Shown: positions 32,467 through 41,789, counted from the first letter of the stretch. The stretch is 64,000 bases of DNA from Gemmiger sp. An50 (GCF_002161595.1 NZ_NFID01000006.1:62001-126000); one strand, 5' to 3'. The notes: a model not told the origin generated them from the letters alone. A program made the numbers and translations.

Positions 32467-33152
32467 TCCGCATTCTCCTTTTCGCTCACACCCTCCAGCG
32501 CCTGCACAAAACGGCGCGCGCTGGCGGTGACCCCGTCCGGCTGGCCGAAGCACACGAAGGCTCCGCCCACCAGAATATCCGCGCCCAGTTCGGCGCAGCG
32601 GGGACCGTTTTCAAAATCAATGCCGCCGTCCACCATAATGGAAAAGCGCAGGTTCTTCTCTCGGCGCAGCGCGGCCAGCTGCTCCAGCCGCCGGTAGGTC
32701 TGGGGGAAGAATTTCTGGCCGGAAAAGCCCGGCTCCACCCCCATCAGCAGCACATAGTCCACCTGATCCAGCACCTCGGCCAGCAACTCCACCGGCTGGG
32801 AGGGATTCAGCACCACGCCGGGGCGGATGCCCAGGTCCCGCAGCTTCTGGATCATGCGCAGCGCAAAGGGGGTGGCGTCCAGATGAAAGGCCGCCATGGC
32901 GGGCCGGACCTTTGCCAGCGCGTCCAGCCAGGCAAAGGGATCGGTGACCATCAGATGCACGTCCACCGGCAGCTCCGGCCGGTAGACTCGGATGGCCGCC
33001 GCCTGGTCCAGACTCAGGCAGAAGTTGGGCACGTAATGCCCGTCCATCACATCCACGTGCAGCATACCGGCGCCGCCGGCCGCCACAGCGTCGATGTCCC
33101 GCGCCAGATGCAGCGGGTCGGCACAGGCCAAAGTGGGATTCAGGATCGTCAT
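32463..33152 (-). CDS. rpe: Ribulose-phosphate 3-epimerase
   Basis: A 229-residue TIM-barrel epimerase that interconverts ribulose 5-phosphate and xylulose 5-phosphate. The metal ligands and acid/base residues are in MLHVDVMDGHYVPNFCL, VDVHLMVTDPFAWL, AFHLDATPF and SIMVDGGIDFENG. VDYVLLMGVEPGFSGQKF is the flexible loop. The length is normal. The gene is coupled to rpiB downstream and lies 15 bases after the nucleoside hydrolase gene. Confidence 0.94.
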   Translation of the reverse strand: MTILNPTLACADPLHLARDIDAVAAGGAGMLHVDVMDGHYVPNFCLSLDQAAAIRVYRPELPVDVHLMVTDPFAWLDALAKVRPAMAAFHLDATPFALRMIQKLRDLGIRPGVVLNPSQPVELLAEVLDQVDYVLLMGVEPGFSGQKFFPQTYRRLEQLAALRREKNLRFSIMVDGGIDFENGPRCAELGADILVGGAFVCFGQPDGVTASARRFVQALEGVSEKENAE

Positions 33153-33167
33153 TTTGCTTCTCCTTTT

Positions 33168-34130
33168 TCAGGCCCCGTAGCGGGCAAGCACCTCGAGGAA
33201 GTACTCCACGTACTTCTCCCGGTCCACCTTTTTCAGGAATAGAACGGTCTTATCCTCGGAAGGCTTTTTCAGGTTGTTCTCAAAGTCCACCAGGGTGAAG
33301 CCGGTGGTCAGCTCGCCCTTGGTCTCCACGTCCGCAAAGTAGTGCTCGCCCTCGAACAGCTCCGGGTGAGTCACATACATCACAGTGCACAGGTCGTGAA
33401 TGTCGATGCCCTTCTTCTGGCCGTCCACGGTGTTTTCCGCCTTGGTGGTCTGGATGTAGAAGCCGGTCACGGTGCGGACCATGTCTGCCACCGGATTGTG
33501 CAGAGCGGCCACCTTATCCAGATCGTCGTAGGTCAAGAAGCTGCCGCGGGTGCAGTCCAGGCTGCACATCACGAAGGGCACCTTGGTGGCGATTACATAC
33601 TTGGCGGCCTCAGGGTCTGCCAGCACGTTGAAGGTGGCCACCGGGGTGGGGTTGCCGGTGCGCAGCGAACCGCCCATGAACACGATGCGCTGGATCCTAG
33701 TCAGCGCGTCCGGATGCTGCTTGAGCAGCAGGGCGATGTTGGTGAGCGGAGCCAGCGCAATGATGGTGATGGGCTCCGGCTGAGCCATCAGCACCGAGTA
33801 GATGAACTCGTGGGCAGGCTGGGCCTCGGGCTGCTTTGCGGTCTTATGGGCGAACTCGTAGCCGCCCAGGCCGTTGCTGCCGTGGATGTAAGCCGCGTCC
33901 CACAGGGGGCGCTCCAGCGGGGTGGCCGCGCCCTTGGCCAGGGGGATCTCCGGCCGGCCCATCAGCTCCAGAGCGTTGAGGGTGTTGTAGGTGGTGATGT
34001 CCACCGGCAGGTTGCCGCAGACGGTGGTCACGCCCAGAACCTCCAGGCGGTCGGTCTTCAATGCATAGGACAAGGCGACGATATCGTCGATACCGGTGTC
34101 GCAGTCGATGAGTACTTTGATTTTTTCCAT
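33168..34130 (-). CDS. Nucleoside hydrolase (inosine-uridine preferring type)
   Basis: A 320-residue member of the IunH/RihA family that splits ribonucleosides into base and free ribose. The calcium-binding motif DCDTGIDDIVAL is at the N-terminus; NGLGGYEFA, ALAPLTNIALLLK, IVFMGGSLRTGN, TFNVLADPEAAKYV and the C-terminal DIHDLCTV follow the family order. It is in an operon with nucleoside import genes and a cytidine deaminase. A ribokinase would be needed to use the ribose and is not in the window. Confidence 0.92.
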   Translation of the reverse strand: MEKIKVLIDCDTGIDDIVALSYALKTDRLEVLGVTTVCGNLPVDITTYNTLNALELMGRPEIPLAKGAATPLERPLWDAAYIHGSNGLGGYEFAHKTAKQPEAQPAHEFIYSVLMAQPEPITIIALAPLTNIALLLKQHPDALTRIQRIVFMGGSLRTGNPTPVATFNVLADPEAAKYVIATKVPFVMCSLDCTRGSFLTYDDLDKVAALHNPVADMVRTVTGFYIQTTKAENTVDGQKKGIDIHDLCTVMYVTHPELFEGEHYFADVETKGELTTGFTLVDFENNLKKPSEDKTVLFLKKVDREKYVEYFLEVLARYGA

Positions 34131-34192
34131 AGGGCACTCCTTCTGACCCGGGCCGCTGCGGCATCCGCGCGGCCCGGGATCGGCTCAGGTGG

Positions 34193-34618
34193 TCAATCGC
34201 GGCTCCAGCCAAAGGGCAGAAGCTCGCAAAGATGATAAAGCTTGTGGTCGCCGGGCGCCTGGGTGCAAATCACCGGCATGTCCGCCGGGCAGAACTGGGT
34301 GAGCACCTGGCGGCAGGTGCCGCAGGGGGTGCAGTAGCCCCGCAGCGGCTCACCCAGCGGGCCGCCGCACACCGCCAGAGCAGCGAACTGGTCGCAGCCC
34401 TCGCTGAGCGCCTTGAACAGGGCCACCCGCTCCGCGCAGATGCTGGGGGTCTGGCCGTAGCACTCAATGTTCCCGGCGGTGAAGATCCGGCCGTCCTGCC
34501 CAAGCAGGGCCGCCCCGACCCCGTAACCGGAGATGGGGACCCGGGCCTTTTGTAGCCGGGCCTGCAGCGCCAGCTGTTCCAGCTGGAGGATCGTTTCCTT
34601 CGAGATGGTTTGTTCCAT
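34193..34618 (-). CDS. cdd: Cytidine deaminase
   Basis: A 141-residue zinc enzyme deaminating cytidine or deoxycytidine to uridine or deoxyuridine. The catalytic Glu and zinc cysteines are in SICAERVALFKAL (CAE) and YCTPCGTCRQVLTQF (PCxxC). VPISGYGVGAALLGQDG is the N-terminal signature. It lies between the permease and the nucleoside hydrolase genes, so cytidine can be deaminated and then split. Confidence 0.94.
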   Translation of the reverse strand: MEQTISKETILQLEQLALQARLQKARVPISGYGVGAALLGQDGRIFTAGNIECYGQTPSICAERVALFKALSEGCDQFAALAVCGGPLGEPLRGYCTPCGTCRQVLTQFCPADMPVICTQAPGDHKLYHLCELLPFGWSRD

Positions 34619-34645
34619 GATCTGCTCCTTTGCTGCGCCGGTTTG

Positions 34646-35578
34646 TTACCGCTGCTGCACGAACTTGGTGTAGGGCTGGCCGCCTGCGGCGATGCCCACG
34701 TTCTGCTTGCTGGCACTCAGAGCCAGCACGATCACGGTGGCCACGTAGGGAATCATCTGGATGAACTCCGCGGGCACCGGGTTGTTGGGGATGGTCTGCA
34801 GGTACAGCTGCAACGCGCTGAAGAAGCCGAAGAACATGGCGGAGCCAAACACGCCCCAGGTGTTCCAGCGGCCCATGGTCACAGCACCCAGAGCCAGGTA
34901 GCCACGGCCGGCGACCATGTCCTCCTGGAACATGTTCATGCCGCCGATGGACAGCATCGCGCCGCCCAGGCCGCCCAGAACGCCGGAGAAGATCACGCTG
35001 AAGTAACGGATGCGGTGTACGGACAGACCGGCGGTCTCAGCCGCCTTGGGGTTCTCACCCACGGTTACGATGCGCAGGCCCAGGCGGGTGTGCTTGAACA
35101 TGTACCACACCAGGATCAGCACGATGAACAGGATGTACACAAAGGGAGACTGCTGCGCCAGGAAGGGTCCGATCACGGGGATCTTCTCCAGCGGAGTGGT
35201 GGTGGGCAGATAGGGAACCTGCGGGCTGTTGCCCTGCTGGTTGAACAGCGCTTTCAGGCCCACGCCGGAAATACCGGTGCTCAGCAGCACCAGCGCCATG
35301 GAGCTTACCGCCTGGGTACCGCCCCAGGTGATGCACACCAGAGAGTGGATGGCCGAAATGCCCACGCCGATGACGATGGCGAACAGAATGCCCATCCAGG
35401 CGTTCTGGAACAGGTAGCTGCCCACCGCCGCACCGAAGGCGGAAGCGGTCATGATGCCTTCCAGACCGATGTTGTTCACACCGCTTCGCTCACTGGTCAT
35501 GCCGCCCAGCGCGGTGAAAGCGATGGGAGTGCCCATGCGAAGCGTGGCGGAAAGCAGATAGGTAATGGCATTAAGCAT
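34646..35578 (-). CDS. Nucleoside ABC transporter permease (second)
   Basis: A 310-residue inner-membrane permease of the ribose/nucleoside branch (NupQ/YufQ type) with eight to ten hydrophobic segments. TPIAFTALGGMTSERSGVNNI GLEG is the usual signature of this subgroup and TVGENPKAAETAGLSVHRIR is the cytosolic coupling loop. It overlaps the first permease by eight bases and is a partner for the ATPase and BMP lipoprotein of this operon. Confidence 0.9.
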   Translation of the reverse strand: MLNAITYLLSATLRMGTPIAFTALGGMTSERSGVNNIGLEGIMTASAFGAAVGSYLFQNAWMGILFAIVIGVGISAIHSLVCITWGGTQAVSSMALVLLSTGISGVGLKALFNQQGNSPQVPYLPTTTPLEKIPVIGPFLAQQSPFVYILFIVLILVWYMFKHTRLGLRIVTVGENPKAAETAGLSVHRIRYFSVIFSGVLGGLGGAMLSIGGMNMFQEDMVAGRGYLALGAVTMGRWNTWGVFGSAMFFGFFSALQLYLQTIPNNPVPAEFIQMIPYVATVIVLALSASKQNVGIAAGGQPYTKFVQQR

Positions 35579-36656
35579 TCTTCTTCCCTCCCATACGCTT
35601 GATGTAGTAGCGGATCACATGCTCGGCGCACAGGAACACGATGATCAGGCCCTGAATGACGTCGACCATGTTTTTGGAGATGCCCGCGCTGGACTGCATC
35701 ATGGCGGAGCCGCTGCGCATGGCGCCGATGAGCAGCGCCGAGAAGATGATGGCGAACGGATTGTTGTGCGCCATCAGAGCAACGGGGATGCCGTTGAAGC
35801 CGTAGTTCGCGGAGAAGTTGTTCACGATCTTATCCAGGCTGCCGGTGACCTCGATGCCGCCGGCCAGACCGGCCAGCGCACCGCTGATGAGCAGCGCCAG
35901 GAACATGTTGCGGTTCACGTTGATGCCGTTGGTGCGGGATGCGTTGGGGTTGAAGCCCACCGCGCGCATCTCGTAACCAAGGCTGGTGCGGTTCAGGATG
36001 ATGTAGACCGCCACGACGGCCACCAGAGCCAGCACGAAGCCCAGGTTCAGCACGTAGGGCTTGGGCAGCAGGTCGGGCAGCTGCGCGGTCTTGTCGATGG
36101 TGGCAGTGGCGGGAGATTCGCCAGGGCCTTTGAAGGGTCCCAGAATCAGATAGGAAATCAGATACTGGGCGATGTAGTTGAACATGATGGTGCTGATAAC
36201 CACGTTTACGTTGCCTTTCAGCTTCAGCACCGCCGGGAAGAAGGCCCAGATCATGCCACCCACCATGCTGGCCAGAATGGTCAGAGGCAGATGCAGCACC
36301 ATGGGCAGATGTACGTAGGCACCCACCAGCGCCGCGCACATGGCGCCAATGAGCAGCTGGCCCTCGGCGCCGATGTTGAACACACTGCACCGGAAGGCAA
36401 TGGCCACCGCAAGACCGGTGAGCATTACAGGGACCGCCTTGCCCAGCGTTACCGTGAAGGCAATGCCGGTACCGAAGGCGCCGCGCCACAAAGCGCCGTA
36501 GGCTTCAATGGGGTTCGAGCCGAAGGCCCAGATCACCAGAGCGCCCACCACCAGCGCCATCACCAGCGCGATCAGGGTAATGAGCAGGCTCAGCCCGGTT
36601 TCCTGCAGCTTCTTTTTATCCAAAGCAAACAGGGGCTTTTTTACCTTTGTTTCCAA
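35571..36656 (-). CDS. Nucleoside ABC transporter permease (first)
   Basis: A 361-residue permease of the NupP/YufP type with an N-terminal cytosolic stretch (KKPLFALDKKKLQETG) and about ten membrane segments. FRCSVFNIGAEGQLLIGAMC is the family signature, and YEMRAVGFNPNASRTNGINV contains the coupling helix. It lies 15 bases downstream of the ATPase gene and overlaps the second permease. Substrate assignment to nucleosides rests on the BMP lipoprotein and the enzymes of the operon. Confidence 0.9.
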   Translation of the reverse strand: METKVKKPLFALDKKKLQETGLSLLITLIALVMALVVGALVIWAFGSNPIEAYGALWRGAFGTGIAFTVTLGKAVPVMLTGLAVAIAFRCSVFNIGAEGQLLIGAMCAALVGAYVHLPMVLHLPLTILASMVGGMIWAFFPAVLKLKGNVNVVISTIMFNYIAQYLISYLILGPFKGPGESPATATIDKTAQLPDLLPKPYVLNLGFVLALVAVVAVYIILNRTSLGYEMRAVGFNPNASRTNGINVNRNMFLALLISGALAGLAGGIEVTGSLDKIVNNFSANYGFNGIPVALMAHNNPFAIIFSALLIGAMRSGSAMMQSSAGISKNMVDVIQGLIIVFLCAEHVIRYYIKRMGGKKNA

Positions 36657-36671
36657 TCGTTTCCCCTCCTT

Positions 36672-38198
36672 TTAAGCATCTCTGTGGGAGCCCAGCATCA
36701 TGCGGCCCAGCTCCTGCCGGGTCACACCCTCGGCGTCCACCACGTCCACGATGCGGCCCTTGAAGATAACGGCGATCCGGTCGCTGACCGAGAGAATCTC
36801 GTCCAGCTCCAGAGAGAAGAGCAGAACGCCCTTGCCCTTGTCGCGCTGCTCCAGCAGCGTTTTCTGCACGAACTCCATGGCGCCGATGTCCAGGCCGCGG
36901 GTGGGCTGCACTGCGATGAGCACGTCCGGGTTGCGGCTGGCCTCACGGGCAATGACGATCTTCTGCTGGTTGCCGCCGGACAGAGTGCCCGCGGGCACGT
37001 CCACGTTGGCGCAGCGGATGTCGAAATCGTCCTGCAGGGTCTCGGCGTTTTTGTGGATGGCTTTGTAGTCCATCCAGGTGCGGCCGTGGGCGTAGGGCTC
37101 CTGGTAATGCATGCCCAGCACCAGGTTGTCGGCCACGCTGTACTGCAGCACCAGGCCGTCCCGATGACGGTCCTCCGGGACCAGAGCGATGCCGCTGTCC
37201 TTGCGGGCGCGGATGCCCTTTTTCACGATATTGTCGCCCTTGAACAGGATCTCGCCGGAATCGGGAGTGATCTGACCGCAGATGGCCTGCACCAGCTCCT
37301 CCTGGCCGTTGCCGTCCACACCGGCGATGCCCAGCACCTCGCCCGCTTTCAGCTGCAGGTTGATGCCGTCCAGCTTCTTCACCGTCTTGTTCACGGTGTA
37401 GCTCACGTTCTTGAGCTCCAGCAGGTTGGGCTGGTCGGTGAACTCCTTGCGCTCCCGGCGGGACAGGTTCACGTCACGGCCGACCATCATGCGGGTCAGC
37501 TCGTCCACGTTGGTCTCGTCCTTGCGCACGGTGCCGATCACCTTGCCCCGGCGAATTACGGTGATGTGATCGCTGATCTTCATCACCTCAGCCATCTTGT
37601 GGCTGATGAACAGAATGGTCTTGCCGCTGGCCTTCAGGCCCAGCAGAATGTCGCAGAATTCATCGATCTCCTGAGGAGTCAGCACGGCGGTGGGCTCGTC
37701 AAAGATCAGAATCTCGGCCTCACGGTAGAGGATCTTCAGAATCTCCACGCGCTGCTGCTCGGTGACCGACAGGTCCGCCACCTTGGCGTGGGGGTCAATT
37801 TTCAGGCCATATTTCTCGCTCAGCTCCCGGATGCGCTTTTCCGCTCCGGCTCGGTCCACCTTCAGGCGGCTGCCCGGCTCCTGGCCCACCACGATGTTCT
37901 CGGCCACGGTCAGCTTGGGGATCAGCATGAAATGCTGGTGCACCATGCCGATCTTGTGGGCGATGGAATCCTTCGAGCTCTGGAAATGCACCGGCTGCTC
38001 GTTGATGAAGATCTGGCCCTCATCCGGCTGATACAGTCCGTAAATGATGTTCATCAAAGTGGACTTGCCCGCGCCGTTCTCGCCGGCCAGGGTGTGGATC
38101 TCGCCCTGCTCCACATCGATGGTGATATGATCGTTCGCTACAATGCCGGGGAAACGCTTGGTGATGTCCTTCAGCTGGATGCTGTATTTCACACTCAC
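36672..38198 (-). CDS. Nucleoside ABC transporter ATP-binding protein
   Basis: A 508-residue double ATPase (NupO/YufO type, like ribose RbsA). The first domain has Walker A GENGAGKSTLMNIIY, signature DLSVTEQQRVEILKIL and Walker B EILIFDEPTAVL; the second has a degenerate Walker A (GVDGNGQEELVQAI), signature TLSGGNQQKIVIARE and VLIAVQPTRGLD. The start at 38198 is GTG (MSVKYSIQLKDITKRFPG) after AGAAAGGATGG; frames farther upstream lack a family match. It is the energy unit of the nucleoside importer. Confidence 0.92.
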   Translation of the reverse strand: MSVKYSIQLKDITKRFPGIVANDHITIDVEQGEIHTLAGENGAGKSTLMNIIYGLYQPDEGQIFINEQPVHFQSSKDSIAHKIGMVHQHFMLIPKLTVAENIVVGQEPGSRLKVDRAGAEKRIRELSEKYGLKIDPHAKVADLSVTEQQRVEILKILYREAEILIFDEPTAVLTPQEIDEFCDILLGLKASGKTILFISHKMAEVMKISDHITVIRRGKVIGTVRKDETNVDELTRMMVGRDVNLSRRERKEFTDQPNLLELKNVSYTVNKTVKKLDGINLQLKAGEVLGIAGVDGNGQEELVQAICGQITPDSGEILFKGDNIVKKGIRARKDSGIALVPEDRHRDGLVLQYSVADNLVLGMHYQEPYAHGRTWMDYKAIHKNAETLQDDFDIRCANVDVPAGTLSGGNQQKIVIAREASRNPDVLIAVQPTRGLDIGAMEFVQKTLLEQRDKGKGVLLFSLELDEILSVSDRIAVIFKGRIVDVVDAEGVTRQELGRMMLGSHRDA

Positions 38199-38294
38199 AG
38201 TTCCACCATCCTTTCTGTTGATCAAAGGGCCGCAGAGGGGGCCTTGTTCCAGACCTTCTCCGCGGCCCATGCGCACTGTTCCGTCGTTATTCAG

Positions 38295-39344
38295 TTAGCC
38301 CAGGGAAGCAATGTAGGTGTTGTACTCTTCCTCGGTGCCGGGTACGGTGATCTCACCGTTGATGATCTTGTTCTTCAGATCCTCGACGCTGTTCTTCACA
38401 TCCTCGGGGATGGAGTTCAGCAGCTCGTCGTTCATGGTGGTGTAGCGCAGCTCAACGCCGCCCTCCTTCAGGCCCAGAACGGTGCAGCCGCCGCCGTTGA
38501 AGGTGCCGTTGTCCATGTAATCCTTGATCATGTCGTACAGAGCCACGTCGATGGACTTCACCACAGAGGCAACGATCTTGTCCGGCATCTTGTCGAACTG
38601 GCCGGTGGCAGCGCCCAGGCAGTACTTGCCCTCGCCAGCTTCCTTGGCTGCGTTGAACACGCCCAGGTTGCAGGCGCCCGCGAAGCAGCTCACGTAGTCC
38701 GCGCCCTTATCGTACAGGGCCTTGGCGGATTCCTGGCCCAGGTTGGTGTCGGTGTAGCTGTTGGTGAACAGAACGCTCACTTCGCAGTCGGGGTTCACGG
38801 TCTTGGCGCCGGCCATGTAGCCGTACTGATAGCGCAGCTGCAGGGGCTCCTGCACGGCCAGCACGGTACCGATCTTGCCGGTCTGGCTCAGGGAAGCAGC
38901 CAGCGCGCCGCCCAGGAAGGCAGCCTCATTTTCCTTGTACTCAACGCTCATCACGTTCTCTGCGCCGGTCTCTTCACCAGCCAGATACATGAAGTTGCAG
39001 TCGGGGTATTCCGCGGCCACTTCCATCATGGCGTCGTGGAACTCGGAAGAGGGAACCACCAGCAGGGTGTCGCCCTGGGCGATGAGGGTACGCAGGCTGT
39101 TGGCCGCGTCGCTTACCTCGCTTACCTCGATGTACTCGGCGCCGATGCCCAGCTCCTCCTGAGCCTTTTCCAGACCGGCCCACACGTCGTCGTTGAAGCT
39201 CTGGGTGCCCATGCTGGAAGCGATCAGGCCAACCCGCAGGCTACCGTCGTCAGTGCCGCCGCCTTCACCGGAGCCACTGCCGCCGCAGGCGACCAGGGAC
39301 AGAGCCATGGCCCCCGCCATGATCAATGCAAGTACCTTTTTCAT
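38295..39344 (-). CDS. BMP/PnrA-family nucleoside-binding lipoprotein
   Basis: A 349-residue extracellular lipoprotein. The signal peptide ends with lipobox LSLVACGG, so Cys20 would be lipid-modified. A Gly/Ser-rich linker follows. The binding domain carries LRVGLIASSMGTQSFNDDVW, LLVVPSSEFHDAMM, NEAAFLGGALAASLSQTGKIG and the GYMAGAKTVNP stretch, which match PnrA-type purine-nucleoside receptors. It is the first gene of the nucleoside operon, 96 bases upstream of the ATPase. An AAGGAGGAC signal precedes the ATG. Confidence 0.93.
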   Translation of the reverse strand: MKKVLALIMAGAMALSLVACGGSGSGEGGGTDDGSLRVGLIASSMGTQSFNDDVWAGLEKAQEELGIGAEYIEVSEVSDAANSLRTLIAQGDTLLVVPSSEFHDAMMEVAAEYPDCNFMYLAGEETGAENVMSVEYKENEAAFLGGALAASLSQTGKIGTVLAVQEPLQLRYQYGYMAGAKTVNPDCEVSVLFTNSYTDTNLGQESAKALYDKGADYVSCFAGACNLGVFNAAKEAGEGKYCLGAATGQFDKMPDKIVASVVKSIDVALYDMIKDYMDNGTFNGGGCTVLGLKEGGVELRYTTMNDELLNSIPEDVKNSVEDLKNKIINGEITVPGTEEEYNTYIASLG

Positions 39345-39427
39345 TTGTTTTGTCCTCCTTTTGTTTAAAAAACGAAGCGTCTATCCATTATGAATACAGA
39401 CCGTCGGTCCGTTTTTCCTGGGTAACC

Positions 39428-40936
39428 TTACGGCAGAAGCTGTTCCAGCGGTACCGGATCGCAGCTTTCCTGCTGCTTTTGCCGCAGCAGCTGGCGCATC
39501 TTCTGCTTGAGATCGTCGTATTCCGGCAGGCAGGCCAGATTCTTCATCTCGTAGGGGTCCGCATTCAGATCATACAGCTCGTCCTGCTGGCCCTCGAAAC
39601 AGGTATATTTGATGTTGTTCTCATCCACCACCATACGGCCCAGCAGGGTCAGGCCGTAGCCGTGGCCATAGGTCTCGCACATCAGGCTGGTGCGCCAGTC
39701 CTTCTCACCCGGGCGGTGGCAGCCCAGCTCCAGCAGGCTCTTGCCATCCACCCGTTCGGGGAAGGTAAGGCCCGCGGCGTCCAGCATGGTCACCGGCAGA
39801 TCGCAGGTGAACACCAGCCGGTCGCTGGTCTGGCCGGGCTGGATGCTGCCGGGCCAGCGGATCGCCATGGGGATGCGCTCCACTTCCTGGGCCATGTGGG
39901 AGTCCTTATCGAAGTGACCGCCCTGGCATGCGATGGCATCGCCGTGGTCGGTGGTCCAGATCACGATGGTGTTTTCGTCCAGACCCAGCTCCCGGAGCTT
40001 GTCCACCACCAGGCCGCCCGCGGCGTCCACCATGGTAATGTGGGCATAGCAGCGGGCCAGCATCTTCTGCCACTCGCTCCAGGGCAGCGGATTGGGCCGG
40101 ATGATGTGCTTACCGTCACCCAAGGGGCGGCTGACCTCCCAGGTCAGGTTCTCGGGCTTGTCGTGCAGGTCGTTTTCAAAGCTGGGATACATGGGGATGC
40201 TTTCCGGGTCGTACAGGTCCGCAAATTCCTTTGTGGGGAAGAAGGGCTGATGGGGGCCCCAGAAATCCACCCGCAGGCTCCAGGGTTCATCGGAATCCTG
40301 CTTTGCCAGCTCCTCCAGCTTGTCGCAAGCCAGGTTGGCCAGGAAGAAGGCCTCGTGGGTCTCCTTGGGGGTCACGGTGAGACCGATGGCGTGCTCGCCG
40401 CACCAGTAGTCCTCACACTGATACAGCTCGCCCTCTTTGAGCTTTTTAAAGAAGTGACTGTTTTCGTAGGAGTCCGGCCGGAGCGCCCGCTCCACCATGT
40501 GCTGTGCGCGGGGCAGGCCCCGCTTTTTGCAGTACTCGGCGTATTCCGGGGTATTGTAGGGATTGCCGTAGCCGCTCTGGGAAAGGCCGGTGCAATGGTG
40601 ATCGTAGGCGCAGCCGGGGCCGGCGTGCCACTTGCCGTAATAATAATTGGTGTAGCCGTTCTCAGCCAGGATATCCAGATAGACATCGTGACGGTAGGGC
40701 GGGTCGTTCTCGTTGTGCACCTGCCCGTGGGTGTGGGGATACAGGCCGGTGAGCATGGACCGGCGGGCCGGGCCGCACATGGGAGTCACGCAATAGGCAT
40801 TGGTGAACTCCATGCCCTCTGCGGCGAACTTTTCAAAGTTCGGGCGCATGGGCTTGGGGCCGCCCTGGGCCATGCCATGGCCGTACCAGGCCTGGTGGTC
40901 ATTCAGGATGTAGACAATGTTCGGTTTCCGGTTCAC
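39428..40936 (-). CDS. Sulfatase (Cys-type, formylglycine dependent)
   Basis: A 502-residue sulfatase of the arylsulfatase/alkaline-phosphatase fold. The activation motif is TPMCGPARRSMLTGLYP: the Cys of CxPxR would be changed to formylglycine. Metal-ligand blocks are IVYILNDHQ at the start, YGKWHAGPGCAYDHH, and VIWTTDHGDAIACQGGHFDKD. No signal peptide is seen, so it may be cytosolic. It lies 30 bases after a Crp/Fnr regulator and 83 bases before the nucleoside operon. An anaerobic maturase must be elsewhere. The natural substrate (mucin or host glycan sulfates) is a guess. Confidence 0.9.
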   Translation of the reverse strand: MNRKPNIVYILNDHQAWYGHGMAQGGPKPMRPNFEKFAAEGMEFTNAYCVTPMCGPARRSMLTGLYPHTHGQVHNENDPPYRHDVYLDILAENGYTNYYYGKWHAGPGCAYDHHCTGLSQSGYGNPYNTPEYAEYCKKRGLPRAQHMVERALRPDSYENSHFFKKLKEGELYQCEDYWCGEHAIGLTVTPKETHEAFFLANLACDKLEELAKQDSDEPWSLRVDFWGPHQPFFPTKEFADLYDPESIPMYPSFENDLHDKPENLTWEVSRPLGDGKHIIRPNPLPWSEWQKMLARCYAHITMVDAAGGLVVDKLRELGLDENTIVIWTTDHGDAIACQGGHFDKDSHMAQEVERIPMAIRWPGSIQPGQTSDRLVFTCDLPVTMLDAAGLTFPERVDGKSLLELGCHRPGEKDWRTSLMCETYGHGYGLTLLGRMVVDENNIKYTCFEGQQDELYDLNADPYEMKNLACLPEYDDLKQKMRQLLRQKQQESCDPVPLEQLLP

Positions 40937-40966
40937 GGTGTAGCTTCCTTTCTTTGCTGTGCCATT

Positions 40967-41680
40967 TTAAGGATTCAGCTCGCAGATGCGGCGGATCTGT
41001 TCCGGCGTGCAGTGGATGTTCCCGTTGTTTTCGGTGGTGATGAGGCCCGCGTCCTTCAGCTCGCTGAGCGCCCGGCACACGGTGCGGATGGTGACGCCCA
41101 GCTCACTGGCAATCACGGTCCGTTTTTCCGCGATGCACAGGGGCTCGTTTTCATTGGCCCCGGCCTCGGTCCATTTTCTGTGGATATAATAGAGCAGATT
41201 CTCCCGGGCGCTGAAGAAGTTCAGCCGCTCGATGTGGGTATAGTTGCGGTCCATCGCGCGAGACATGCTCTCCACACAGGCGAAGGAGACCGGCGCATAT
41301 TTGTGCATGGCTTCCAGAAAGAAGTCACAGTCGATCTTGACGGCCAGGCAGTTGCTGCTGGCAATGATGTTGGAATAGAACACCTTGTCGGCGGTGACCA
41401 GCTGAGGAATGCCCAGAAACTCCGGTCCCCAGACCCGGGCGATCATGCCGCTGCCGCCCTTGATGGAGCTGCGCATCAGGCAGAACTCCCCTTCCACCAC
41501 CAGGATGATCTTTGTGAGGATCTGGTTGCACATAATGATGGGCTTTTCCTTTGCATAGCGCACCATGGTAATGTACTGATTCAGGTAGGGCTGCAGGTCC
41601 TTGGACGAATATTTTCTGCCCGGAACAGGCCGCTCGATCATGCGGAGCAGCCCAAGCAGCTGCTGGAACTCCGTGGTCAT
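40967..41680 (-). CDS. Crp/Fnr-family transcription regulator (first)
   Basis: A 237-residue regulator with an N-terminal cyclic-nucleotide-binding-like beta-roll (residues 30-130, IILVVEGEFCLMRSSIKGG) and a C-terminal winged helix with VIASELGVTIRTVCRALSEL as the recognition part. It has no FNR-type N-terminal cysteine cluster, so the signal is unknown. The sulfatase gene follows after 30 bases. A TGAC-N4-GTCA palindrome sits at the -41.5 position of its promoter (41778-41789). Confidence 0.88.
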   Translation of the reverse strand: MTTEFQQLLGLLRMIERPVPGRKYSSKDLQPYLNQYITMVRYAKEKPIIMCNQILTKIILVVEGEFCLMRSSIKGGSGMIARVWGPEFLGIPQLVTADKVFYSNIIASSNCLAVKIDCDFFLEAMHKYAPVSFACVESMSRAMDRNYTHIERLNFFSARENLLYYIHRKWTEAGANENEPLCIAEKRTVIASELGVTIRTVCRALSELKDAGLITTENNGNIHCTPEQIRRICELNP

Positions 41681-41748
41681 TGCGGGCGCTTCCCCCTTTC
41701 TCCCTTTCGCGGTGCGGAGCGAAATGCCCGCCCGCTTGCTACACCCCT

Positions 41749-41789
41749 AGCATAACGAAAAGCCAAGTCGCGGAACATGACGGATGTCA
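41749..41789 (-). promoter_or_regulatory. Promoter with candidate Crp/Fnr operator
   Basis: On the minus strand TATGCT (41749-41754) could be a -10 box with a poor -35 (TGTTCC, 41772-41777). The palindrome TGACATCCGTCA (41778-41789) directly precedes it and is centred 41.5 bases upstream of the predicted start at 41742, the position used by class II CRP/FNR activation. Confidence 0.45.

Noticed and set aside
30879-33242. A 787-codon plus-strand frame over the transketolase and rpe genes
   Set aside because: Low-complexity antisense frame over recognised enzymes; no ribosome binding site.
35565-39368. A 1267-codon open frame on the plus strand
   Set aside because: It is antisense to four well-supported transporter genes, has no family match, and is His/Gln/Val-rich as expected when GC-rich codons are read in the opposite frame.
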